Assembly (NCBI GenBank): GCA_963713505.1
Contig: CAVQMC010000001.1
Coordinates: 1-64,000, forward strand
Direction: 5' to 3'
Length of the DNA stretch: 64,000 nucleotides
Origin: CAVQMC01 sp963713505
GTDB lineage: Bacteria > Bacteroidota > Ignavibacteria > Ignavibacteriales > Ignavibacteriaceae
Notes under the pieces: model-generated
Told to the model about the DNA's origin: nothing
Databases searched by the model: none
What the model saw: only the letters and a program-made list of their open reading frames with translations
Translations under genes and position numbers: made by a program
Shown: in pieces, positions 8,792-17,684 of the stretch
Layout of the letters: each line of letters starts with the position of its first letter
Numbering within the stretch: position 1 is the first letter of the stretch

Positions 8792-9532
8792 CTACAATTC
8801 ATCATATAATTTTCTGAATTTCTGCACATCTTCCCAGCAGCCTCTTTTCCAGTTTGGATTTCTCAATAATGCGGCAGGATGATAAGTTACCATAACTTTT
8901 ATTTTTCCTATTTCGAATATCTTTCCGCGCATATTTGTAAGTGAATCTCTTTTCTTCAATAAACCATGAGCTGCAGTTAATCCAAGACAAAGCAAAACTT
9001 TTGGTTTAATTAACTCAATTTGCTTCATTAGATATGGCAAGCAAGCATCCATTTCTTCCATTGTAGGAGTTCTGTTCGCAGGCGGACGGCTTTTAACAAC
9101 ATTAGCAATATAAACTTCTTCTCTTGTAAAATTTATAGCTTTTAAAATATCCGTCAATAACTTACCAGCTCTTCCAACAAAAGGTTCACCTTGCTTATCC
9201 TCCTCCGCACCCGGTCCTTCGCCGACAACCATAACATCTGCATTCGGATTTCCTTTGCCAAAAACGAATTTATTTCTTCCTTTATGTAAAGGACATTTCT
9301 GGCAATCTTTTATCAAATTATAAAGATCATCTAAATTATCGGTTTTTTCCCAATCTTCCCTTTCATCAAATAGTTGCTGACCTTCATCTTTAGGCAATTG
9401 AATTTTTTCTACTTTGGTTTTTCTAGTGGAACTTATCTTTTTAATAATTTCTCCCTCGAATAAATAATCGCCAAAAATTTCTTTTTGATCAATTAATGAT
9501 TGCAATATTTGATTTTTTAAATCGTCACTCAT
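8792..9532 (-). CDS. Family 4 uracil-DNA glycosylase
   Basis: Removes uracil from DNA. The core motifs are CQKCPLHKGRNKFVFG, GEGPGAEEDKQGEPFVGRAGKLL, IANVVKSRPPANRTP, KVLLCLG and TYHPAALLRNP (catalytic HP motif). Family 4 enzymes bind a 4Fe-4S cluster through four cysteines. Here CxxC and the later DACLPYL cysteine are present, but the cysteine of the usual KCRPP motif is serine (KSRPP). The N-terminal 60-70 residues are a variable extension, common in this family. It lies 23 bases downstream of coaBC. Confidence 0.92.
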   Translation of the reverse strand: MSDDLKNQILQSLIDQKEIFGDYLFEGEIIKKISSTRKTKVEKIQLPKDEGQQLFDEREDWEKTDNLDDLYNLIKDCQKCPLHKGRNKFVFGKGNPNADVMVVGEGPGAEEDKQGEPFVGRAGKLLTDILKAINFTREEVYIANVVKSRPPANRTPTMEEMDACLPYLMKQIELIKPKVLLCLGLTAAHGLLKKRDSLTNMRGKIFEIGKIKVMVTYHPAALLRNPNWKRGCWEDVQKFRKLYDEL

Positions 9533-9555
9533 TTTTAAGTAAGATAAGTAATTTT

Positions 9556-10767
9556 TTACTTAATCTTTATAATTTCGGAAAGGATTTTATTTGCTGTTTG
9601 AAATTTTGTTAAAAGCGGAAGTTTAATCTGCTTATTATTTTTATGAATAATTGTTACTTTGTTTGTATCGAATTCAAATCCGCTGTTTTTATCTTTAAGT
9701 GAATTCAATACAATCATATCAAGTTTTTTATTTGTTAGTTTTTTCTTTGCATTGGTAATTTCATTATCAGTTTCTAAAGCAAAGCCGATTATTTTTTGAT
9801 CTTTTTTATTTATTGAAGCTAAAATATCATCTGTTTTTGCAAGTTTAATTTCTGAAAGATTGAATTCCTTTTTTATTTTTTTATCAGATTTTTTTGCTGG
9901 TTTATAATCGGCAACTGCTGCAGCCATTATTAATATTTCATTTTTGTTTAAATATTTATCAACAGTATTTTTCATTTCCAAGGCAGACCTAGTTTTAATC
10001 AAATTAACTTCCGGATAAATATTCAAATCTGCAGGACCGGAAATTAAAGTAACATTTGCTCCTCTTAAAAATGCAGCTTTCGCTAATTCAAAACCCATTT
10101 TGCCGGAAGATCTGTTGCCGATAAATCTAACCGGATCAATATCTTCAAAAGTTGGTCCGGCCGTAATTAAAATATTTTTATCTAATAAATCTTTTTTATA
10201 ATTAGATAAAACTAATTCGACAGCATCAATAATTTTATTTATATCAGCTAATCGTCCCGGGCCTTTAAGACCGCTTGCTAATTCACCTTCTTCCGCATCA
10301 ACAATAAAATGACCGAGCTTTTTAAGTTTTTCTATATTTTCTTGGGTTATTGGATTTTGGTACATATCAAGATCTGCTGCAGGAGCAATAACTAAAGGAC
10401 ATCTCAAAGCAGAAATTAATGTTGTCACAGCATTATCGGCAAAACCGTGAGAAATTTTTGCAATTGTATTTATTGTTGCTGGAGCAAGAATCATCAAATC
10501 TGCCCAAACAGCATAATCTATATGCCATGTTGATAAATCAGTTCCGGATTTTTGAGATTCGGGAAAAATATTTACTATTACTTTATTTTGAGAAAGCGAA
10601 GAAAGAGTGAGCGGGGCTATAAATTCAACAGCGGAGGGAGTCATAACTACTTTAACTTCCGCTCCGCGTTTAATTAATTCTCTAACAATGTAACAAGACT
10701 TATAAGCTGCGATGCATCCAGTTACACCTAAAATTATTTTTTTACCTTTGAGAGAATCATCAGGCAT
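9556..10767 (-). CDS. coaBC: Bifunctional phosphopantothenoylcysteine decarboxylase/synthetase
   Basis: Catalyses two steps of coenzyme A synthesis. The FMN-dependent CoaC half has GVTGCIAAYKS, the His of STWHIDYAVWADL, LAPATINTIAKISHG and APAADLDMYQNP. The CoaB half has TAGPTFEDIDPVRFIGNRSSGKMG, AAAVADYKPAKKSDKKIKK and IGFALETDNE. At 403 aa it is full length. It follows the omega subunit gene, the common gmk-rpoZ-coaBC order. Confidence 0.96.
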   Translation of the reverse strand: MPDDSLKGKKIILGVTGCIAAYKSCYIVRELIKRGAEVKVVMTPSAVEFIAPLTLSSLSQNKVIVNIFPESQKSGTDLSTWHIDYAVWADLMILAPATINTIAKISHGFADNAVTTLISALRCPLVIAPAADLDMYQNPITQENIEKLKKLGHFIVDAEEGELASGLKGPGRLADINKIIDAVELVLSNYKKDLLDKNILITAGPTFEDIDPVRFIGNRSSGKMGFELAKAAFLRGANVTLISGPADLNIYPEVNLIKTRSALEMKNTVDKYLNKNEILIMAAAVADYKPAKKSDKKIKKEFNLSEIKLAKTDDILASINKKDQKIIGFALETDNEITNAKKKLTNKKLDMIVLNSLKDKNSGFEFDTNKVTIIHKNNKQIKLPLLTKFQTANKILSEIIKIK

Positions 10768-10780
10768 TTAATTAAATACT

Positions 10781-11095
10781 TTAATTATTGGTTTGCTCTG
10801 TTTCAGTTTCTTTAAATTCATAATCAATTTGCCCGTCTATTAATTCATTAAGTGCTTGAATATGAGCTTTTTCTTTTTTCTCAAGTTCTTGTGCAATTTT
10901 CAATTGAGCCGGGTTTTCAATATCTTCGCTGTCCTCTTCACCGGCTGCAACAGGAATAGTGCTAACTAGAGCATTAAATTCAATTTTATTTTCATCGTTT
11001 ATATTGCGTGCTCTCTTTGCTGCTACAATAATTCCTTCATAAACATTTCCAGCACGTTCATCAATTTTCCTTAAATCAACTGGTACTATTGCCAT
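10781..11095 (-). CDS. rpoZ: DNA-directed RNA polymerase omega subunit (RpoZ/Rpb6 type)
   Basis: Small acidic protein of 104 aa with the N-terminal omega signature VPVDLRKIDERAGNVYEGIIVAAKRARNIN. In Bacteroidota-type omega the rest is a variable acidic tail (AGEEDSEDIENPAQLKIAQELEKKEKAHIQ), as seen here. It helps fold and assemble the beta' subunit. The position between gmk and coaBC supports the call strongly. Confidence 0.85.
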   Translation of the reverse strand: MAIVPVDLRKIDERAGNVYEGIIVAAKRARNINDENKIEFNALVSTIPVAAGEEDSEDIENPAQLKIAQELEKKEKAHIQALNELIDGQIDYEFKETETEQTNN

Positions 11096-11106
11096 TTATT
11101 TTACTC

Positions 11107-11672
11107 CTAATTAATTATTTTATTAACAATTTCTTTTACTTCAAAAATAGCTTTATTTAAATCATTATTAACCACAAGATAATCAAATTTATCCTTTTCT
11201 CTCAATTCCATTTTTGCTCTCTCAATTCTTTTTTGAAAGTCTTTTTCACTTTCCGTTTTACGATTTTTCAGCCTTTTTACAAGCTCTTCATAACTCGGAG
11301 GTACAATAAATATTAAAACCGATTCAGAATAAATTTCCTTTAAAGCCAAAGCTCCTTTTACATCAATTTCTAAAAGAACAGATTTTCCTTTATTTATATT
11401 TTCTTCAATAAAACTTTTAAATGTCCCGTAATAATAGTCGTAAACTTTTTCCCATTCTACAAATTCATCGTTTTCAATTTTCTTTTTAAATAATTCTTCT
11501 GTTATAAAAAAATAATCTTTTCCTTCAACTTCATTTGCTCTTTTTTTTCTTGTGGTTGCAGAAACAGAAAAGATACATTGTTGAATGCAGATAAAATTTG
11601 TTTAACTATAGTTGTTTTACCGGCTCCGCTGGGAGCGGAAATTGCTATTATCACTCCTTTCTTATTTTTCAA
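11107..11672 (-). CDS. gmk: Guanylate kinase, frameshifted in this sequence
   Basis: Phosphorylates GMP to GDP. A TTG at 11672 gives KNKKGVIIAISAPSGAGKTTIVKQIL (P-loop). The frame then breaks near 11575, and SVSATTRKKRANEVEGKDYFFITEELF, DEFVEWEKVYDYYYGT and LLEIDVKGALALK continue in another frame, followed by FIVPPSYEELVKRLKNR to the end. One base gained or lost around 11570-11580 repairs it to about 188 aa, the normal size. The gene is essential, so I read this as a consensus error. It starts 4 bases after yicC. Confidence 0.9.
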
Positions 11673-11675
11673 AAA

Positions 11676-12551
11676 TCACTCAATATTTTGAATTTGTTCA
11701 CGAATTTTTTCTATTTCTTCTTTAATTAAAACCGCACTGTGTGTTATTTCGGTAGAAACAGTTTTGGATGAAATAGTATTTGCTTCCCTATTCATTTCTT
11801 GACATAAAAAATTCAGCTTTCTTCCCGGCTCATCACTTTCCTTTAAACTATCAAGAAAAAATTTAGTATGGCTTTTTAGCCTAACGCATTCTTCTGTAAT
11901 TTCTGATTTATCTGCTAAAATAGCTAATTCCAATTCTAATCTGTCGCTATAATCAGTTACATTATCAATAAGAGATTTCATCTTCTCTTTAATTTTTTCA
12001 AAATATTCTCTTACGCTTTCACCGGATTTTTCTTCAATTTCATTAACCTTATCATCAATAATTTTAATTCTTTTTACAAGATCTTTTGCTAATTCCTGAC
12101 CTTCATCTTTTTTCATCTTAAGCAATTCTTTAAGTGCTTTGTCGATAGCTTTTTTAATTAATTCAAATTCTTCGTCGGCAAACTCTTCACTGGAACTTGC
12201 ATAAAAATCAGGACGATAAAGAATATGTTCAAGTTTAATTTTTTCAGTCAGTTTTGCAGTTTTTTTAATCTCTTTAATAAGTGAAATATAATTTTTTAAT
12301 TTTTCTTTATCTAAATCGGGAATCTCATCAAATTTTCCATGTCTTTTAAGTTGAACAAATACACTTACTTTACCTCTTTTCAATTTGCTTTTTATTAATT
12401 CCCGTAATTCGTATTCACGGTTTAAAAGCTGAGGGGGAAGTTTTATAAAAACATCAAGATATCTGCTGTTGACGCTTTTAGCTTCAACTTCAATTGTAAA
12501 GTTTTCATTTTCGGCAATTCCTTTGCCGTATCCGGTCATACTATATATCAT
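11676..12551 (-). CDS. yicC: YicC family endoribonuclease
   Basis: Family of endoribonucleases implicated in small-RNA turnover. The N-terminus MIYSMTGYGKG and VEAKSVNSRYLDVFIKLP are diagnostic, as is the C-terminal ILADKSEITEECVRLKSHTKFF with KLNFLCQEMNREANTISSK. At 291 aa it is complete. The yicC-gmk-rpoZ order is widely conserved, so this is the head of the operon that runs to the uracil-DNA glycosylase. Confidence 0.93.
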   Translation of the reverse strand: MIYSMTGYGKGIAENENFTIEVEAKSVNSRYLDVFIKLPPQLLNREYELRELIKSKLKRGKVSVFVQLKRHGKFDEIPDLDKEKLKNYISLIKEIKKTAKLTEKIKLEHILYRPDFYASSSEEFADEEFELIKKAIDKALKELLKMKKDEGQELAKDLVKRIKIIDDKVNEIEEKSGESVREYFEKIKEKMKSLIDNVTDYSDRLELELAILADKSEITEECVRLKSHTKFFLDSLKESDEPGRKLNFLCQEMNREANTISSKTVSTEITHSAVLIKEEIEKIREQIQNIE

Positions 12552-12716
12552 ACAAAACCTTTTTTAGAAAAGATTTTAAAAATAATCATTTTTTAGACGG
12601 TTTTCAAAAATAATTTAATTTATAAGTTTATTATAATTTTAATTTATCTTGAAAACTATGGAAAATAAGCGATTATTTATGTGCTGGTATTATAGATCAA
12701 ACTTTTAAGAAAAAGA

Positions 12717-14717
12717 TTAGAATGCTTCTCCGATTCCAAAGTGGACTTCGAGATTGTGCCAGAAAATTTTCTTAAAGATAAATGATTTATCTGCCGGATT
12801 ATAAAATTTAAATCCAAAGTCCAATCTAAAAGGAGCTATTTGAGAATAATATCGAAATCCCCAGCCAGCGGCTACTGCAAAACCGTCCCACCTTACCGGT
12901 ATATATCCAAGCCATGTGTTGCCATAATCTGTAAATAAAGCAATTCCAAAATCATTTAAAAATCTGTACCGATACTCAAAAGAACCTTCCAATAAAAACG
13001 TTCCGCCTTTAACATTAGGCCCTTTTGAAAAAAGAACAGTATCAGTTCCTGCCGGAACTAACTGATTCGCTCGCCAGCCTCTTATTGAGTTACTTCCTCC
13101 GGCATAAAATGTTCTATTTAAAGGTATTCCGGAATAATTTCCTACATAAGCATGAAGCAGACCCGCTTTAAATTTCATAGCAAAAATTGAAGTTCTTTTT
13201 ATATTTAAAGCAAGATAAGTAGAATATACAGTTTGAAGTTTATAAAACAAAGAGCCATTAAAATTACCTTTTGACAGTTTTGAGATAACGTATGGCAGTG
13301 AATTTGCTTCTTCTACTAAAAAGGACAGGTTGTAACCTTTAGTGGGGAATAAAATATCATCGACTGTGGATGATCCAAAGTCAGCACCAATTAATGAAAT
13401 TAATTTACTAGATAAGCTGTCGTTAAATGTTCTATATACTTCGTTACTTACCTCAACGTTATAATATGCACTTAAATAATTAATAAAAGTATAACTTGGA
13501 AGTTCAAAATCAAAAGTTAGTTTGGAACCATAAACAGTATAATTAAAATTGGTTTGTTTATTTATAGTAGCGTAATTTTCCCATGTGCCGTAAATGGGTT
13601 TACTAAAAAGAAATGGTTGCTCAATTGTCAATCTAGAATCAAAATAACCCAAAAGAGTAGTATCTCTAAAAGAAAATTTTCTAACTAAATTGCTTAGGTC
13701 CGCATTAAAAATATCCTGAACACCAAATGAACTTCCAATTGTAAGCTTACGGGCTTTGCCAAGGAAATTCTTTCTTACATAAGTAGCACCTAAACCTATA
13801 TTAAAAGCACTCTGCTGGTTATTCATAATAAGTTCAGGTGAAAGTTCATTCATTAAACCAATTGTTCCTTCGAGTCTTAATGGAACAACACTATCTGTTG
13901 TATCATTACCTACCGCTGATAAAAACAGAGTATTAAATAAACCGGTTCTGAATAAACGAGCCTGGCTTCTTTTAATTTTATCAAGACTGTAATAATCTCC
14001 CTCTTTAATACCGATAATATTTTTTAACATATTATCATTAACCTGGTCGGCGCCTTCACCTTTTGTATTTATTAAAATTGAATCAATTTTATATCTTTTT
14101 CCTGTAGTAAAATATACATCCAGGTTTGCTTTATGTTTAACAGTATCCCGATATACAATTGTACTATCAAAATCAGCAAACATATAACCTTCATTTGTTA
14201 ATAGATTAACAATATTGTTTATTTTCTGATGAACATTGCTTTCTTCATATCTATTGGTGGTATCTAAAATAATTGCATTATATAAATCGTAATATAAAGG
14301 TTTATGTACGCTATCAATACCATCTAATTCAACTTTACCATAATCGGAGGGTCGATTTTCTTTAATTTTATAAATTAAATCTACTGCTTTATCAGTTGTA
14401 TCAACTGTATAGCTGGAAGAAATTTCAGCATCAAAAAAACCATTTGCATTATAAAATTGCTTTAATGCATTTATATCCAGTTTAATATTTGTAGAATCGA
14501 AGTACACTGCTTCTGCACCAAGGGGTGTAAACGAATATAAGAATTGCCAAAACCAGCCGGGGCTTTCCTGTGAATAAATTACAGAACTTAATTGACCGGA
14601 AGAAAATTGATCGTTGCCAACAAAGTCTATAGAATTCAGTTCATAACTACTTATTGACTGAGCATAAATTATACTGCATGAAAAAAATAAAAAGATAAAA
14701 ATTTTCTTTAAAAACAT
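12717..14717 (-). CDS. BamA/TamA-family outer-membrane protein
   Basis: Omp85-family protein involved in outer-membrane protein insertion or secretion. A signal peptide (MFLKKIFIFLFFSCSIIYAQ) precedes POTRA-like repeats: one from about residue 20 (ISSYELNSIDFVGNDQFSSGQL), another with GKVELDGID and one with RYKIDSILINTKG. A C-terminal 16-strand-type barrel follows, with GGSNSIRGWRANQL (the conserved lid-loop RGW motif) and a C-terminal WHNLEVHFGIGEAF. At 666 aa it is shorter than typical BamA, so TamA-like is possible. It is followed after 165 bases by yicC and preceded by a lipoprotein gene. Confidence 0.85.
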   Translation of the reverse strand: MFLKKIFIFLFFSCSIIYAQSISSYELNSIDFVGNDQFSSGQLSSVIYSQESPGWFWQFLYSFTPLGAEAVYFDSTNIKLDINALKQFYNANGFFDAEISSSYTVDTTDKAVDLIYKIKENRPSDYGKVELDGIDSVHKPLYYDLYNAIILDTTNRYEESNVHQKINNIVNLLTNEGYMFADFDSTIVYRDTVKHKANLDVYFTTGKRYKIDSILINTKGEGADQVNDNMLKNIIGIKEGDYYSLDKIKRSQARLFRTGLFNTLFLSAVGNDTTDSVVPLRLEGTIGLMNELSPELIMNNQQSAFNIGLGATYVRKNFLGKARKLTIGSSFGVQDIFNADLSNLVRKFSFRDTTLLGYFDSRLTIEQPFLFSKPIYGTWENYATINKQTNFNYTVYGSKLTFDFELPSYTFINYLSAYYNVEVSNEVYRTFNDSLSSKLISLIGADFGSSTVDDILFPTKGYNLSFLVEEANSLPYVISKLSKGNFNGSLFYKLQTVYSTYLALNIKRTSIFAMKFKAGLLHAYVGNYSGIPLNRTFYAGGSNSIRGWRANQLVPAGTDTVLFSKGPNVKGGTFLLEGSFEYRYRFLNDFGIALFTDYGNTWLGYIPVRWDGFAVAAGWGFRYYSQIAPFRLDFGFKFYNPADKSFIFKKIFWHNLEVHFGIGEAF

Positions 14718-14743
14718 AAATCTGTAGTTTCTAAGGAATAAAT

Positions 14744-15367
14744 TTAATCCAAACTTATATCATTACTGATTAAAGTTAATTTTGGATAATCCTTTTTAAA
14801 GAGAGCTAAAAAGAAATTTTTTATATCAGGCACATCGTCTGTATTACTTGAAACAAATAGCGAAATTGGTTTGCCAGGCTGAATTAGTAGGTGTGCATAA
14901 TATTTTTGCTTTTTAGCAAAGTCAATTATGTAAGAAAATATTTCCCCTCCTCCGCTGCCTAAAAAATAATCCTGAGAATTATAATAAATTAATTCATATT
15001 TAAAGTCACCCAGCTTAATTTTATTTACTCTGCAGCTGTTGAATGATCCCTTTAGCAAATTTGTTTCAAAAGATTTTTGTAACTCACCATCTTCTAATTT
15101 TAAAAGATAAAATTTTATTCCCCAATTTTCTGCGTCGGAAACTTCAGTTCCGGCGGCAATTTCAATTGTTGAATCTTTATCAAAAGTTCCTTTCTTAGCA
15201 AATTTTGTATCGCTTCCTAAAATATCTTTCGCAGATTTTAAAACAAATGACGGATCATTGTATTTAGAAAATTCCTCTACATTATTTTCTTTTTTGCCGC
15301 ATGAAAAAAACATAAATGATATTAGAATTACTGAAATTCCAATTGCATATTTTTTATTTAATAACAA
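14744..15367 (-). CDS. Putative lipoprotein, function unknown
   Basis: Has a lipoprotein signal peptide (VILISFMFFSCGKKE, lipobox cysteine near residue 23). No known domain is recognised in the mature part, which contains EIAAGTEVSDAENWGIKFYLLKLEDG and an alpha/beta pattern. The start codon is TTG with AAAGGAA in front. It overlaps the end of the L,D-transpeptidase-like gene by 14 bases and precedes the BamA-like gene by 26, so the three probably form one operon. Confidence 0.65.
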   Translation of the reverse strand: MLLNKKYAIGISVILISFMFFSCGKKENNVEEFSKYNDPSFVLKSAKDILGSDTKFAKKGTFDKDSTIEIAAGTEVSDAENWGIKFYLLKLEDGELQKSFETNLLKGSFNSCRVNKIKLGDFKYELIYYNSQDYFLGSGGGEIFSYIIDFAKKQKYYAHLLIQPGKPISLFVSSNTDDVPDIKNFFLALFKKDYPKLTLISNDISLD

Positions 15368-16041
15368 CTTTAGTTCCTTTCTTTACAACTTTATACAGCT
15401 CATCAATGTTTTCATTACTAATTGCTACGGAACCATCTGTCCAATTATAAACAAACGGAAGATTTTTAAATATGGAATTATATTCACCAATTCCTTGAAT
15501 TCCAACATTACCGCCCAACGCAGTTGTAGAATCCGTGCAGTCACCGTAATAAAATTCAAACTTAATATCGTCAAATTGTTTTTGAGTTATTATTCCTTTC
15601 CTCAATGCTTCCGTTGCGTCATTCAAATTAGGATAATTTAACTTAAAAAATTTATGATACTTACTTAATGTATCAATTTCGCAAATTTTATAAACTCCTA
15701 CAGGTGTTGCTCCATCGTTTGCCATACATTTTGAACTTCGCAAATTACGCCCAAAATTTGCTCTGTAAGTTTTAATCAGAACCGTATCTTCATAAAGATT
15801 GAGTGTAAAAGTATGCCTACTAATTACAATATTGGGGTCTTCAAGTTTTGTATAATCCTTTTTCGAATATTGCCTGCGATAAAGGAACTTCTCTTAAATT
15901 CAGCACTATACCGTATACAATTACTCCGGCAATAAAAATGATTATTCCGCCAGTAACAAGAATAACATTCCTTAATGTGTTTATATTTATTAAGGAAATG
16001 AATTTTTTAAAAATCAGTCCAACAAAACTTTTAAAATTCAC
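15354..16041 (-). CDS. L,D-transpeptidase (YkuD) family protein, frameshifted, catalytic Cys apparently Ser
   Basis: YkuD-fold enzymes cross-link peptidoglycan or attach proteins to it. From GTG at 16041 there is an N-terminal membrane anchor (NVILVTGGIIIFIAGVIVYGIVL). The frame is interrupted near 15860, then resumes as DYTKLEDPNIVISRHTFTLNLYEDTVLIKTYRANFG, MANDGATPVGVYKI and ALGGNVGIQG. The active-site segment reads NWTDGSVAISNENIDELYKVV. Relatives have cysteine where this has serine (GCxA/R). The substitution may inactivate the enzyme, mark a non-catalytic homologue, or be a sequence error. Repaired length is about 229 aa. Confidence 0.78.
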
Positions 16042-16164
16042 TTAATATCACCGATTTAGAAAACCTTAAGATTATTGAATTTTTATTTACTAAATCAAAA
16101 TTTAATTAAAAAATAGTTAATATTTAAGTTAATTTGATATGGAAAGCAAGAGGTAATTTGGGAA

Positions 16165-16198
16165 AAGATAAATGGGACTGTATTAAAACAGTCCCAAT
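16165..16198 (-). terminator. Intrinsic terminator after frr
   Basis: Minus-strand TGGGACTG, eight-base loop, CAGTCCCA, then TTTATCTTTT. It lies just past the frr stop at 16210 and ends the pyrH-frr unit. Confidence 0.75.
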
Positions 16199-16209
16199 TT
16201 AACAAAAAG

Positions 16210-16764
16210 TTAAACTTCTAAAATTTCTTCTTCTTTGTGCTTTAAAATCTCATCAATTTTTTTAGTATGCTCATCGGTTAATTTTTGAATACTATCTTCG
16301 GCATCTTTTAATTGATCTTCCGAAATTTTCTTTTCTTTTTCCTCTCTCTTTAAATGATCATTCGCATCTCTTCTTATATTTCTTACGGCAACTTTATAGT
16401 CTTCACCGAATTTCTTAACAAGCTTAACTAATTCTTTCCTTCTCTCTTCATTTAAAGGAGGAATGGGAATTTTTAAATTGGTTCCGTCGCTAACCGGATT
16501 TAATCCGATATTTGCTTCAAGGATTGCTTTATCCACTACATTAACCATAGACTTATCCCAAGGAGTGAAAGATAATGTATGGGCATCAAGTACAGTTAAA
16601 TTACCGACTTGATTTATAGGAGACATTGAACCGTAATAATCAACTTTAATTCCGTCAAGTAGCGCAGTTGTTGCTTTACCGGATCTAATTCTTGTAAGTT
16701 CTCCTCTAAGTGCCTCAAGGGATTTGTCCATCCTTGACTTGGCATCTTTTATAACTTCTTCCAT
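16210..16764 (-). CDS. frr: Ribosome recycling factor
   Basis: Splits the post-termination ribosome together with EF-G. The 184 aa protein shows the family signature: DKSLEALRGELTRIRSGKATTALLDGIKVDYYGS, VLDAHTLSFTPWDKSMVNVVDKAI, GLNPVSDGTNLKIPIPPLNEERRKELVK and NIRRDANDHLKREEKEKKISED. AGAGG precedes the ATG. It is 26 bases downstream of pyrH, the usual order. Confidence 0.98.
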   Translation of the reverse strand: MEEVIKDAKSRMDKSLEALRGELTRIRSGKATTALLDGIKVDYYGSMSPINQVGNLTVLDAHTLSFTPWDKSMVNVVDKAILEANIGLNPVSDGTNLKIPIPPLNEERRKELVKLVKKFGEDYKVAVRNIRRDANDHLKREEKEKKISEDQLKDAEDSIQKLTDEHTKKIDEILKHKEEEILEV

Positions 16765-16790
16765 ATTAGCCTCTTTAAATTATTAGACTT

Positions 16791-17513
16791 TTATGTTTTG
16801 TCTTTAATTAAAGTACCGACTTCTTTGCCGGTAATTAAGTTGAATAAATTACCCGGAACATCCATATTAAATACAATCATGGGTAAATTATTTTCTTGAC
16901 ATAAACTTACTGCAGTAAGATCCATAACCTTTAAATTATTTTTCAATATATCTAAATAAGAAATAGTATCATATTTTTTTGCATCAGAATTTTTCTCTGG
17001 ATCGGAATCAAAAACGCCATCAACTCTGGTTCCTTTTACAATTACATCAGCTTCAATTTCAATAGCTCTTAAAGAAGCCGCTGTATCCGTACTAAAATAC
17101 GGATGACCTGTACCGGCTCCAAAAATAACTACTCTTCCTTTTTCCAAGTGCCTTATTGCGCGGCGGCGGATATAAGGCTCGGCAATTTCTTCCATTTTAA
17201 TAGAAGTCATTAATCTTGTATAAATTCCTGCGTGTTCAATTGCATTCTGTAAAGCTAAAGAATTGATAACAGTAGCAAGCATTCCCATTTGATCTCCCGT
17301 TACCCTATCAATTCCCTGATCTTCAGCACTTAATCCTCTGTATATATTTCCACCACCTATTACAACACCTAATTGTAAACCAGTTTCATGAACTTTTTTA
17401 ACTTCCTTAGCAAAAAACTCCAGAACATTATGATCAATTCCGAATCCCTTTTTTCCCATTAAAGATTCGCCGCTTAATTTTAAAAGAACCCGTTTATATT
17501 TAAGGCTATTCAT
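16791..17513 (-). CDS. pyrH: Uridylate kinase (UMP kinase)
   Basis: Converts UMP to UDP; an amino-acid-kinase-fold enzyme. Visible motifs are YKRVLLKLSGESLMG, GVVIGGGNIYRG, DRVTGDQMGMLATVINSLAL, FGAGTGHPYFSTDTAASLRA and KGTRVDGVFDSDP. At 240 aa it is full length. It is separated from tsf by a strong terminator, so it should have its own promoter in 17514-17643. Confidence 0.98.
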   Translation of the reverse strand: MNSLKYKRVLLKLSGESLMGKKGFGIDHNVLEFFAKEVKKVHETGLQLGVVIGGGNIYRGLSAEDQGIDRVTGDQMGMLATVINSLALQNAIEHAGIYTRLMTSIKMEEIAEPYIRRRAIRHLEKGRVVIFGAGTGHPYFSTDTAASLRAIEIEADVIVKGTRVDGVFDSDPEKNSDAKKYDTISYLDILKNNLKVMDLTAVSLCQENNLPMIVFNMDVPGNLFNLITGKEVGTLIKDKT

Positions 17514-17643
17514 ATATAATATTTCTTTGTTTTTAAAATCAACAAATGGTTATCCGAAAATCGATAATTAAATTTAGAAAAGACTGTAAGATTAACGAAT
17601 AATATATTTGAGTTCAACAATTACAAATTTATGGAATTAATAT

Positions 17644-17675
17644 AAAAAAAGGTCTTAATAATATTAAGACCTTTT
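17644..17675 (-). terminator. Intrinsic terminator after tsf
   Basis: Minus-strand AAAGGTCTTAA, short loop, TTAAGACC, then seven T. It lies 10 bases past the tsf stop and closes the rplM-rpsI-rpsB-tsf operon. Confidence 0.85.
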
Positions 17676-17684
17676 AAAGATTCT

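Noticed and set aside
15258..15641. A 127 aa plus-strand frame opposite the lipoprotein and L,D-transpeptidase-like genes
   Set aside because: Antisense shadow of two real genes; composition is unlike a protein.
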